A DNA stretch of 64,000 bases from Calendula officinalis (taxonomy: Eukaryota; Streptophyta; Magnoliopsida; Asterales; Asteraceae): contig OY970824.1 in the NCBI GenBank assembly GCA_963853835.1, positions 40,432,727-40,496,726 on the forward strand, in the 5' to 3' direction. The position numbers and the translations under genes are program-made. Below are positions 12,601 through 23,889 of this stretch, piece after piece (the first letter of the stretch is position 1; each line of letters begins with the position of its first letter). The notes beneath the pieces were generated by a model. The model made no database searches. It was not told the DNA's origin and worked only from the letters and a program-made list of their open reading frames with translations.

Positions 12601-13260
12601 GTGGTGTTCGGGCTGAAGTTCGGTGTTCGGGCCGAGGATGATGTTCGGGCCGAGGTTGAAGTTCGGGCCGAGGTCGGAGTTCGGGTCGAGGTTGAAGTTC
12701 GGGCCGAGGTTGAAGTTCGGGCCGAAAATGAAGTTCGGGCCGGGAACAGTGAAGAGTTCGGGCCAAACTTGTTCTTGGCAGTGACGAACGAACCATCTAT
12801 TTTGGTTACTCGTGGGCGTGAAACGGACACCCGAGCTGAAAGTTATGAATGTTTTAGTATAGCACCTTTTGTCACACCATCTTGGATATTGAAGAGTTCG
12901 GGCCGAAGAGGGATGTTCGGGCCGAAGTGGTGTTCGGGCCGAAGTGGGATGTTCGGGCCGAAGTGGTGTTCGGGTCGAAGTGGTGTTCGGGCCGAAGTTC
13001 GGTGTTCGGGCCGAGGATGACGTTCAGGACGAGGATGAAGTTCGGGCCGAGGTCGGAGTTCGGGCCGAGGTTGAAGTTCGGGCCGAGGTTGAAGTTCGGG
13101 CCGAAAATGAAGTTCGGGCCGGGAACAGTGAAGAGTTCGGGCCGAACTTGTTCCTGGCAGTGACGACCGAACCAACTATTTTGGTTACTCGTGGGCGTGA
13201 AACGGACACCCGGGCGGAAAGTTATGAATGTTTTAGTATAGCCCCTTTTGTCACACAATC
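6657..13260 (+). repeat. Large segment duplication, copy 1 (about 6.6 kb)
   Basis: Monomer starts are 6,657, 7,019, 7,361, 7,740, 8,083, 8,445, 8,787, 9,166, 9,562, 9,904, 10,283, 10,645, 11,005, 11,402, 11,764, 12,141, 12,520 and 12,882. The same monomers in the same order recur from 15,770. Offset is 9,113 bp up to about 9,510, then 9,439, then 9,475 and finally 10,232 bp. Shared rare marks include TTCCGGCC (7,019 unit), TTCCGACC (8,445 unit), GGGATCTTCGGG (8,787 unit), CCGACAATG near 9,007, and CCCGGGCGGAAAG near 13,209. Confidence 0.9.
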
Positions 13261-15769
13261 TTGGATATTGAAGAGTTCGGGCCGAAGAGGGATGTTCGGG
13301 CCGAAGTGGTGTTCGGGCCGAAGTGCGATGTTCGGGCCGAAGTGGTGTTAGGGCTGAAGTTCGGTGTTCGGGCCGAGGATGATGTTCGGGCCGAGGTTGA
13401 AGTTCGGGCCGAGGTCGGAGTTCGGGTCGAGGTTGAAGTTCGGGCCGAGGTTGAAGTTCGGGCCGAGGTTGAAGTTCGGGCCGAAAATGAAGTTCGGGCC
13501 GGGAACAGTGAAGAGTTCGGGCCGAACTTGTTCTTGGCAGTGACCAACGAACCAGCTATTATGGTTACTCGTGGGCATGAAACGGACACCCGAGCTGAAA
13601 GTTATGAATGTTTTAGTATAGCACCTTTTGTCACACAATCTTGGATATTGAAGAGTTCGGGCCGAAGAGGGATGTTCGGGCCGAAGTGGTGTTCGGGCCG
13701 AAGTGGGATGTTCGGGCCGAAGTGGTGTTCGGGCCGAAGTGGTGTTCGGGCCGAAGTCGGTGTTCGGGCCGAGGATGATGTTCGGGCCGAGGTTGAAGTT
13801 CGGGCCGAGGTTGGAGTTCGGGCCGAGGTTGGAGTTCGAGCCGAGGTTGAAGTTCGGGCCGAAAATGAAGTTCGGGTTGGGAACAGTGAAGAGTTCGGGC
13901 CGAACTTCTTCTTGGCAGTGACAAACGAACCATCTATTTTGGTTACTCGTGGGCGTGAAACGGACACCCGAGCTGAAAGTTATGAATGTTTTAGTATAGC
14001 ACCTTTTGTCACACCATCTTGGATTAAGAGTTCGGGCCGAAGAGGGATGTTCGGGCCGAAGTGGTGTTCGGGCCGAAGTGGGATGTTCGGGCCGAAGTGG
14101 TGTTCGGGCCGAAGTTCGGTGTTCGGGCCGAGGATGACGTTCGGGCCGAGGATGAAGTTCAGGCCGAGGTTGAAGTTCGGGCCGAGGTTGAAGTTCGGGC
14201 CGAAAATGAAGTTCGGGCCGGGAACAGTGAAGAGTTCGGGCCGAACTTGTTCCTGGCAGTGACGACCGAACCAGCTATTTTGGTTACTCGTGGGCGTGAA
14301 ACGGACACCCGAGCTGAAAGTTATGAATGTTTTAGTATAGCCCCTTTTGTCACACAATCTTGGATATTGAAGAGTTCGGGCCGAAGAGGGATGTTCGGGC
14401 CGAAGTGGTGTTCGGGCTGAAGTTCGGTGTTCGGGCCGAGGATGATGTTCGGGCCGAGGTTGAAGTTCGGGCCGAGGTCGGAGTTCGGGTCGAGGTTGAA
14501 GTACGGGCCGAGGTTGAAGTTCGGGCTGAAAATGAAGTTCGGGCCGGGAACAGTGAAGAGTTCGGGCCGAACTTGTTCTTGGCAGTGACGAACGAACCAT
14601 CTATTTTGGTTACTCGTGGGCGTGAAACGGACACCCGAGCTGAAAGTTATGAATGTTTTAGTATAGCACCTTTTGTCACACCATCTTGGATATTGAAGAG
14701 TTCGGGCCGAAGAGGGATGTTCGGGCCGAAGTGGTGTTCGGGCCGAAGTGGGATGTTCGGGCCGAAGTGGTGTTCGGGCCGAAGTGGTGTTCGGGCCGAA
14801 GTTCGGTGTTCGGGCCGAGGATGACGTTCGGGACGAGGATGAAGTTCGGGCCGAGGTCGGAGTTCGGGCCGAGGTCGGAGTTCGGGCCGAGGTTGAAGTT
14901 CGGGCCGAGGTTGAAGTTCGGGCCGAAAATGAAGTTCGGGCCGGGAACAGTGAAGAGTTCGGGCCGAACTTGTTCCTGGCAGTGACGACCGAACCAACTA
15001 TTTTGGTTACTCGTGGGCGTGAAACGGACACCCGAGCTGAAAGTTATGAATGTTTTAGTATAGCCCCTTTTGTCACACAATCTTGGATATTGAAGAGTTC
15101 GGGCCGAAGAGGGATGTTCGGGCCGAAGTGGTGTTCGGGCCGAAGTGCGATGTTCGGGCCGAAGTGGTGTTCGGGCTGAAGTTCGGTGTTCGGGCCGAGG
15201 ATGATGTTCGGGCCGAGGTTGAAGTTCGGGCCGAGGTCGGAGTTCGGGTCGAGGTTGAAGTTCGGGCCGAGGTTGAAGTTCGGGCCGAAAATGAAGTTCG
15301 GGCCGGGAACAGTGAAGAGTTCGGGCCGAACTTGTTCTTGGAAGTGACGAACGAACCAGCTATTATGGTTACTCGTGGGCGTGAAACGGACACCCGAGCT
15401 GAAAGTTATGAATGTTTTAGTATAGCACCTTTTGTCACACAATCTTGGATATTGAAGAGTTCGGGCCGAAGAGGGATGTTCGGGCCGAAGTGGTGTTCGG
15501 GCCGAAGTGGGATGTTCGGGCCGAAGTGGTGTTCGGGCCGAGGATGATGTTCGGGCCGAGGTTGAAGTTCGGGCCGAGGTCGGAGTTCGGGCCGAGGTTG
15601 AAGTTCGGGCCGAAAATGAAGTTCGGACCGGGAACAGTGAAGAGTTCGGGCCGAACTTGTTCTTGGCAGTGACGAACGAACCATCTATTTTGGTTACTCG
15701 TGGGCGTGAAACGGACACCCGAGCTGAAAGTTATGAATGTTTTAGTATAGCACCTTTTGTCACACAATC
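13261..15769 (+). repeat. Spacer monomers between the two large copies
   Basis: Monomer starts are 13,261, 13,641, 14,019, 14,360, 14,686, 15,083 and 15,445, with lengths 380, 378, 341, 326, 397, 362 and 325. The first three units have close relatives at 25,352/25,714/26,092 and at 30,648/31,010/31,388. These share CCAACGAACC, GGGCATGAAAC, a shortened GAAGTC(G/A)GTG subrepeat and ACTTCTTCTTGG. The entry sequence at 14,019 has lost 3 bp (TTGGATTAAGAG), a mark I do not see in its relatives. Confidence 0.85.
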
Positions 15770-18700
15770 TTGGATATTGAAGAGTTCGGGCCGAAGAGGG
15801 ATGTTCGGGCCGAAGTGGTGTTCGGGCCGAAGTGGGATGTTCGGGCCGAAGTGGTGTTCGGGCCGAAGTTCGGTGTTCGGGCCGAGGATGATGTTCGGGC
15901 TGAGGTTGAAGTTCGGGCCGAGGTCGGAGTTCGGGCCGAGGTTGAAGTTTGGGCCGAGGTTGAAGTTCGGGCCGAAAATGAAGTTCGGGCCGGGAACAGT
16001 GAAGAGTTCGGGCCGAACTTGTTCTTGGAAGTGACGAACGAACCATCTATTTTGGTTACTCGTGGGCGTGAAACGGACACTCGAGTTGAAAGTTATGAAT
16101 GTTTTAGTATAGCACCTTTTGTCACACAATCTTGGATATTGAAGAGTTCGGGCCGAAGAGGGATGTTCCGGCCGAAGTGGTGTTCGGGCCGAAGTGGCGT
16201 TCGGGCCGAAGTGGTGTTCGGGCGGAAGTTCGGTGTTCGGGCCGAGGATGATGTTTGGGCCGAGGTCGGAGTTCGGGCCGAGGTTGAAGTTCGGGCCGAG
16301 GTTGATGTTCGGGCCGAAAATGAAGTTCGGGCCGAGAACAGTGAAGAGTTGGGGCCGAACTTGTTCTTGGCAGTGACGAACGAACCATCTATTTTGGTTA
16401 CTCGTGGGCGTGAAACGGACACCCGAGCTGAAAGTTATGAATGTTTTAGTATAGCACATTCTGTCACCCAATCTTGGATTTTGAAGAGTTCGGGCCGAAG
16501 TGGGATGTTCGGGCCGAAGTGGTGTTCGGGCCGAAGTGGGATGTTCGGGCTGAAGTGGTGTTCGGGCCGAAGTGGTGTTCGGGCCGAAGTTCGGTGTTTG
16601 GGCCGAGGATGATGTTCGGGCCGAGGTTGAAGTTCGGGCCGAGGTTGGAGTTCGGGCCGAGGTTGGAGTTCGAGCCGAGGTTGAAGTTCGGGCCGAAAAT
16701 GAAGTTCGGGTCGGGAACAGTGAAGAGTTCGGGCCGAACTTGTTCTTGGCAGTGACGAACGAACCAGCTATTTTGGTTACTCGTGGGCATGAAACGGACA
16801 CTCGAGCTGAAAGTTATGAATGTTTTAGTATGGCACCTTTTGTCACACAATCTTGGATATTGAAGAGTTCGGGCCGAAGAGGGATGTTCGGGCCGAAGTG
16901 GTGTTCGGGCCGAAGTGGGATGTTCGGGCTGAAGTGGTGTTCGGGCCGAGGATGATGTTCAGGCCGAGGTTGAAGTTCGGGCCGAGGTCGGAGTTCGGGC
17001 CGAGGTTGAAGTTTGGGCCGAGGTTGAAGTTCGGGCCGAAAATGAAGTTCGGGCCGGGAACAGTGAAGAGTTCGGGCCGAACTTGTTCTTGGCAGTGACA
17101 AACGAACCATTTATTTTGGTTACTCGTGGGTGTGAAACGGACACTCGAGCTGAAAGTTATGAATGTTTTAGTATAGCACCTTTTGTCACACAATCTTGGA
17201 TATTGAAGAGTTCGGGCCGAAGAGGGATGTTCGGGCCGAAGTGGTGTTCGGGCCGAAGTGGGATGTTCGGGCCGAAGTGGTGTTCGGGCCGAAGTTCGGT
17301 GTTCGGGCCGAGGATGATGTTCGGGCCGAGGTTGAAGTTCGGGCCGAGGTCGGAGTTCGGGCCGAGGTTGAAGTTTGGGCCGAGGTTGAAGTTCGGGCCG
17401 AAAATGAAGTTCGGGCCGGGAACAGTGAAGAGTTCGGGCCGAACTTGTTCTTGGAAGTGACGAACGAACCATCTATTTTGGTTACTCGTGGGCGTGAAAC
17501 GGACACTCGAGTTGAAAGTTATGAATGTTTTAGTATAGCACCTTTTGTCACACAATCTTGGATATTGAAGAGTTCGGGCCGAAGAGGGATGTTCCGACCG
17601 AAGTGGTGTTCGGGCCGAAGTGGCGTTCGGGCCGAAGTGGTGTTCGGGCCGAAGTTCGGTGTTCGGGCCGAGGATGATGTTCGGGCCGAGGTCGGAGTTC
17701 GGGCCGAGGTTGAAGTTCGGACCGAGGTTGAAGTTCGGGCCGAAAATGAAGTTCGGTCCGGGAACAGTGAAGAGTTCGGGCCGAACTTGTTCTTGGCAGT
17801 GACGAACGGACCATCTATTTTGGTTACTCGTGGGCGTGAAACGGACACCCGAGCTGAAAGTTATGAATGTTTTAGTATAGGACATTTTGTCACACAATCT
17901 TGGATTTTGAAGAGTTCGGGCCGAAGTGGGATGTTCGGGCCGAAGTGGTGTTCGGGCCGAAGTGGGATCTTCGGGCCGAAGTGGTGTTCGGGCCGAAGTG
18001 GTGTTCGGGCCGAAGTTCGGTGTTCGGGCCGAGGATGATGTTCGGGCCGAGGTTGAAGTTCGGGCCGAGGTTGGAGTTCGGGCCGAGGTTGGAGTTCGAG
18101 CCGAGGTTGAAGTTCGGGCCGACAATGAAGTTCGGGTCGGGAACAGTGAAGAGTTCGGGCCGAACTTGTTCTTGGCAGTGACGAACGAACCAGCTATTTT
18201 GGTTACTCGTGGGCGTGAAACGGACACCCGAGCTGAAAGTTATAAATGTTTTAGTATAACACCTTTTGTCACACCATCTTGGATATTGAAGAGTTCGGGC
18301 CGAAGAGGGATGTTCGGGCCGAAGTGGTGTTCGGGCCGAAGTGGTGTTCGGGCCGAAGTGGGATGTTCGGGCCGAAGTGGTGTTCGGGCCGAAGTGGTGT
18401 TCGGGCCGAAGTTCGGTGTTCGGGCCGAGGATGACGTTCGGGCCGAGGATGAAGTTCGGGCCGAGGTTTGAGTTCGGGCCGAGGTTGAAGTTCGGGCCGA
18501 GGTTGAAGTTCGGGCCGAAAATGAAGTTCGGGCCAGGAACAGTGAAGAGTTCGGGCCGAACTTGTTCCTGGCAGTGACGACCGAACCAGCTATTTTTGTT
18601 ACTCGTGGGCGTGAAACGGACACCCGAGCTGAAAGTTATGAATGTTTTAGTATAGCCCCTTTTGTCACACAATCTTGGATATTGAAGAGTTCGGGCCGAA

Positions 18701-21700
18701 GAGGGATGTTCGGGCCGAAGTGGTGTTCGGGCTGAAGTTCGGTGTTCGGGCCGAGGATGATGTTCGGGCCGAGGTTGAAGTTCGGGCCGAGGTCGGAGTT
18801 CGGGTCGAGGTTGAAGTTCGGGCCGAGGTTGAAGTTCGGGCCGAAAATGAAGTTCGGGCCGGGAACAGTGAAGAGTTCGGGCCGAACTTGTTCTTGGCAG
18901 TGACGAACGAACCAGCTATTATGGTTACTCGTGGGCGTGAAACGGACACCCGCGCTGAAAGTTATGAATGTTTTAGTATAGCACCTTTTGTCACACAATC
19001 TTGGATATTGAAGAGTTCGGGCCGAAGAGGGATGTTCGGGCCGAAGTGGTGTTCGGGCCGAAGTGGGATGTTCGGGCCGAAGTGGTGTTCGGGCCGAAGT
19101 GGTGTTCGGGCCGAGGATGATGTTCGGGCCGAGGTTGAAGTTCGGGCCGAGGTCGGAGTTCGGGCCGAGGTTGAAGTTCGGGCCGAAAATGAAGTTCGGA
19201 CCGGGAACAGTGAAGAGTTCGGGCCGAACTTGTTCTTGGCAGTGACGAACGAACCATCTATTTTGGTTACTCGTGGGCGTGAAACGGACACCCGAGCTGA
19301 AAGTTATGAATGTTTTAGTATAGCACCTTTTGTCACACCATCTTGGATATTGAAGAGTTCGGGCCGAAGAGGGATGTTCGGGCCGAAGTGGTGTTCGGGC
19401 CGAAGTGCGATGTTCGGGCCGAAGTGGTGTTCGGGCCGAAGTGGTGTTCGGGCCGAAGTTCGGTGTTCGGGCCGAGGATGACGTTCGGGACGAGGATGAA
19501 GTTCGGGCCGAGGTCGGAGTTCGGGCCGAGGTCGGAGTTCGGGCCGAGGTTGAAGTTCGGGCCGAGGTTGAAGTTCGGGCCGAGGTTGAAGTTCGGGCCG
19601 AAAATGAAGTTCGGGCCGGGAACAGTGAAGAGTTCGGGCCGAACTTGTTCCTGGCAGTGACGACCGAACCAACTATTTTGGTTACTCGTGGGCGTGAAAC
19701 GGACACCCGAGCTGAAAGTTATGAATGTTTTAGTATAGCCCCTTTTGTCACACAATCTTGGATATTGAAGAGTTCGGGCCGAAGAGGGATGTTCGGGCCG
19801 AAGTGGTGTTCGGGCCGAAGTGCGATGTTCGGGCCGAAGTGGTGTTCGGGCTGAAGTTCGGTGTTCGGGCCGAGGATGATGTTCGGGCCGAGGTTGAAGT
19901 TCGGGCCGAGGTCGGAGTTCGGGTCGAGGTTGAAGTTCGGGCCGAGGTTGAAGTTCGGGCCGAAAATGAAGTTCGGGCCGGGAACAGTGAAGAGTTCGGG
20001 CCGAACTTGTTTTTGGCAGTGACGAACAAACCAGCTATTATGGTTACTCGTGGGCGTGAAACGGACACCCGAGCTGAAAGGTATGAATGTTTTAGTATAG
20101 CACCTTTTGTCACACAATCTTGGATATTGAAGAGTTCGGGCCGAAGAGGGATGTTCGGGCCGAAGTGGTGTTCGGGCCGAAGTGGGATGTTCGGGCCGAA
20201 GTGGTGTTCGGGCCGAAGTGGTGTTCGGGCCGAGGATGATGTTCGGGTCGAGGTTGAAGTTCGGGCCGAGGTCGGAGTTCGGGCGGAGGTTGAAGTTCGG
20301 GCCGAGGTTGAAGTTCGGGCCGAAAATGAAGTTCGGACCGGGAACAGTGAAGAGTTCGGGCCGAACTTGTTCTTGGCAGTGACGAACGAACCATCTATTT
20401 TGGTTACTCGTGGGCGTGAAACGGACACCCGAGCTGAAAGTTATGAATGTTTTAGTATATCACCTTTTGTCACACCATCTTGGATATTGAAGAGTTCGGG
20501 CCGAAGAGGGATGTTCGGGCCGAAGTGGTGTTCGGGCCGAAGTGGGATGTTCGGGCCGAAGTGGTGTTCGGGCCGAAGTGGTGTTCGGGCCGAAGTTCGG
20601 TGTTCGGGCCAAGGATGACGTTCGGGACGAGGATGAAGTTCGGGCCGATGTCGGAGTTCGGGCCGAGGTCGGAGTTCGGGCCGAGGTTGAAGTTCGGGCC
20701 GAGGTTGAAGTTCGGGCCGAAAATGAAGTTCGGGCCGGGAACAGTGAAGAGTTCGGGCCGAACTTGTTCCTGGCAGTGACGACCGAACCAACTATTTTGG
20801 TTACTCGTGGGCGTGAAACGGACACCCGAGCTGAAAGTTATGAATGTTTTAGTATAGCACCTTTTGTCACACAATCTTGGATATTGAAGAGTTCGGGCCG
20901 AAGAGGGATGTTCGGGCCGAAGTGGTGTTCGGGCCGAAGTGGGATGTTCGGGCCGAAGTGGTGTTCGGGCCGAAGTGGTGTTCGGGCCGAGGATGATGTT
21001 CGGGTCGAGGTTGAAGTTCGGGCCGAGGTCGGAGTTCGGGCGGAGGTTGAAGTTCGGGCCGAGGTTGAAGTTCGGGCCGAAAATGAAGTTCGGACCGGGA
21101 ACAGTGAAGAGTTCGGGCCGAACTTGTTCTTGGCAGTGACGAACGAACCATCTATTTTGGTTACTCGTGGGCGTGAAACGGACACCCGAGCTGAAAGTTA
21201 TGAATGTTTTAGTATAGCACCTTTTGTCACACCATCTTGGATATTGAAGAGTTCGGGCCGAAGAGGGATGTTCGGGCCGAAGTGGTGTTCGGGCCGAAGT
21301 GGGATGTTCGGGCCGAAGTGGTGTTCGGGCCGAAGTGGTGTTCGGGCCGAAGTTCGGTGTTCGGGCCAAGGATGACGTTCGGGACGAGGATGAAGTTCGG
21401 GCCGATGTCGGAGTTCGGGCCGAGGTCGGAGTTCGGGCCGAGGTTGAAGTTCGGGCCGAGGTTGAAGTTCGGGCCGAAAATGAAGTTCGGGCCGGGAACA
21501 GTGAAGAGTTCGGGCCGAACTTGTTCCTGGCAGTGACGACCGAACCAACTATTTTGGTTACTCGTGGGCGTGAAACGGACACCCGAGCTGAAAGTTATGA
21601 ATGTTTTAGTATAGCCCCTTTTGTCACACAATCTTGGATATTGAAGAGTTCGGGCCGAAGAGGGATGTTCGGGCCGAAGTGGTGTTCGGGCCGAAGTGCG

Positions 21701-23492
21701 ATGTTCGGGCCGAAGTGGTGTTCGGGCTGAAGTTCGGTGTTCGGGCCGAGGATGATATTCGGGCTGAGGTTGAAGTTCGGGCCGAGGTCGGAGTTCGGGT
21801 CGAGGTTGAAGTTCGGGCCGAGGTTGAAGTTCGGGCCGAAAATGAAGTTCGGGCCGGGAACAGTGAAGAGTTCGGGCCGAACTTGTTCTTGGCAGTGACG
21901 AACGAACCAGCTATTATGGTTACTCGTGGGCGTGAAACGGACACCCGAGCTGAAAGTTATGAATGTTTTAGTATAGCACCTTTTGTCACACAATCTTGGA
22001 TATTGAAGAGTTCGGGCCGAAGAGGGATGTTCGGGCCGAAGTGGTGTTCGGGCCGAAGTGGGATGTTCGGGCCGAAGTGGTGTTCGGGCCGAAGTGGTGT
22101 TCGGGCCGAAGTGGTGTTCGGGCCGAGGATGATGTTAGGGCCGAGGTTGAAGTTCGGGCCGAGGTCGGAGTTCGGGCCGAGGTTGAAGTTCGGGCCGAGG
22201 TTGAAGTTCGGGCCGAAAATGAAGTTCGGACCGGGAACAGTGAAGAGTTCGGGCCGAACTTGTTCTTGGCAGTGACGAACGAACCATCTATTTTGGTTAC
22301 TCGTGGGCGTGAAACGGACACCCGAGCTGAAAGTTATGAATGTTTTAGTATAGCACCTTTTGTCACACCATCTTGGATATTGAAGAGTTCGGGCCGAAGA
22401 GGGATGTTCGGGCCGAAGTGGTGTTCGGGCCGAAGTGGGATGTTCGGGCCGAAGTGGTGTTCGGGCCGAAGTGGTGTTCGGGCCGAAGTTCGGTGTTCGG
22501 GCCGAGGATGACGTTCGGGACGAGGATGAAGTTCGGGCCGAGGTCGGAGTTCGGGCCGAGGTTGAAGTTCGGGCCGAGGTTGAAGTTCGGGCCGAAAATG
22601 AAGTTCGGGCCGGGAACAGTGAAGAGTTCGGGCCGAACTTGTTCCTGGCAGTGACGACCGAACCAACTATTTTGGTTACTCGTGGGCGTGAAACGGACAC
22701 CCGAGCTGAAAGTTATGAATGTTTTAGTATAGCCCCTTTTGTCACACAATCTTGGATATTGAAGAGTTCGGGCCGAAGAGGGATGTTCGGGCCGAAGTGG
22801 TGTTCGGGCCGAAGTGTGATGTTCGGGCCGAAGTGGTGTTCGGGCTGAAGTTCGGTGTTCGGGCCGAGGATGATGTTCGGGCCGAGGTTGAAGTTCGGGC
22901 CGAGGTCGGAGTTCGGGTCGAGGTTGAAGTTCGGGCCGAGGTTGAAGTTCGGGCCGAAAATGAAGTTCGGGCCGGGAACAGTGAAGAGTTCGGGCCAAAC
23001 TTGTTCTTGGCAGTGACGAACGAACCATCTATTTTGGTTACTCGTGGGCGTGAAACGGACACCCGAGCTGAAAGTTATGAATGTTTTAGTATAGCACCTT
23101 TTGTCACACCATCTTGGATATTGAAGAGTTCGGGCCGAAGAGGGATGTTCGGGCCGAAGTGGTGTTCGGGCCGAAGTGGGATGTTCGGGCCGAAGTGGTG
23201 TTCGGGTCGAAGTGGTGTTCGGGCCGAAGTTCGGTGTTCGGGCCGAGGATGACGTTCAGGACGAGGATGAAGTTCGGGCCGAGGTCGGAGTTCGGGCCGA
23301 GGTTGAAGTTCGGGCCGAGGTTGAAGTTCGGGCCGAAAATGAAGTTCGGGCCGGGAACAGTGAAGAGTTCGGGCCGAACTTGTTCCTGGCAGTGACGACC
23401 GAACCAACTATTTTGGTTACTCGTGGGCGTGAAACGGACACCCGGGCGGAAAGTTATGAATGTTTTAGTATAGCCCCTTTTGTCACACAATC
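15770..23492 (+). repeat. Large segment duplication, copy 2 (about 7.7 kb)
   Basis: Monomer starts are 15,770, 16,132, 16,474, 16,853, 17,196, 17,558, 17,900, 18,279, 18,675, 19,001, 19,343, 19,758, 20,120, 20,480, 20,877, 21,237, 21,634, 21,996, 22,373, 22,752 and 23,114. Relative to copy 1 it carries three discrete gains: one 326-bp monomer (18,675-19,000), two 18-bp subrepeats in unit 19,343 (415 instead of 379 bp), and one 757-bp monomer pair (20,120-20,876 repeated at 20,877-21,633). 326+36+757 = 1,119 bp, exactly the length difference. In the first 2.9 kb I noted at least seven single-base differences from copy 1. Confidence 0.9.
20120..21633 (+). repeat. Tandem duplication of a 757-bp monomer pair
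   Basis: Units 20,120 (360 bp) and 20,480 (397 bp) are repeated directly as 20,877 and 21,237. The corresponding place in copy 1 of the large segment has the pair once (10,645 and 11,005). The two pairs differ at few places, including TATATCACC near 20,457 against TATAGCACC near 21,214. This event therefore followed the large duplication or was lost from copy 1. Confidence 0.88.
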
Positions 23493-23889
23493 TTGGATAT
23501 TGAAGAGTTCGGGCCGAAGAGGGATGTTCGGGCCGAAGTGGTGTTCGGGCCGAAGTGGGATGTTCGGGCCGAAGTGGTGTTCGGGCCGAAGTGGTGTTCG
23601 GGCCGAAGTTCGGTGTTCGGGCCGAGGATGACGTTCGGGACGAGGATGAAGTTCGGGCCGAGGTCGGAGTTCGGGCCGAGGTCGGAGTTCGGGCCGAGGT
23701 TGAAGTTCGGGCCGAGGTTGAAGTTCGGGCCGAAAATGAAGTTCGGGCCGGGAACAGTGAAGAGTTCGGGCCGAACTTGTTCCTGGCAGTGACGACCGAA
23801 CCAACTATTTTGGTTACTCGTGGGCGTGAAACGGACACCCGAGCTGAAAGTTATGAATGTTTTAGTATAGCACCTTTTGTCACACAATC

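Noticed and set aside
14019..14359. Three-base deletion in the entry sequence (TTGGATTAAGAG) as a functional variant
   Set aside because: I see it once only; its relatives at 26,092 and 31,388 have the normal sequence. It is best read as a private mutation.
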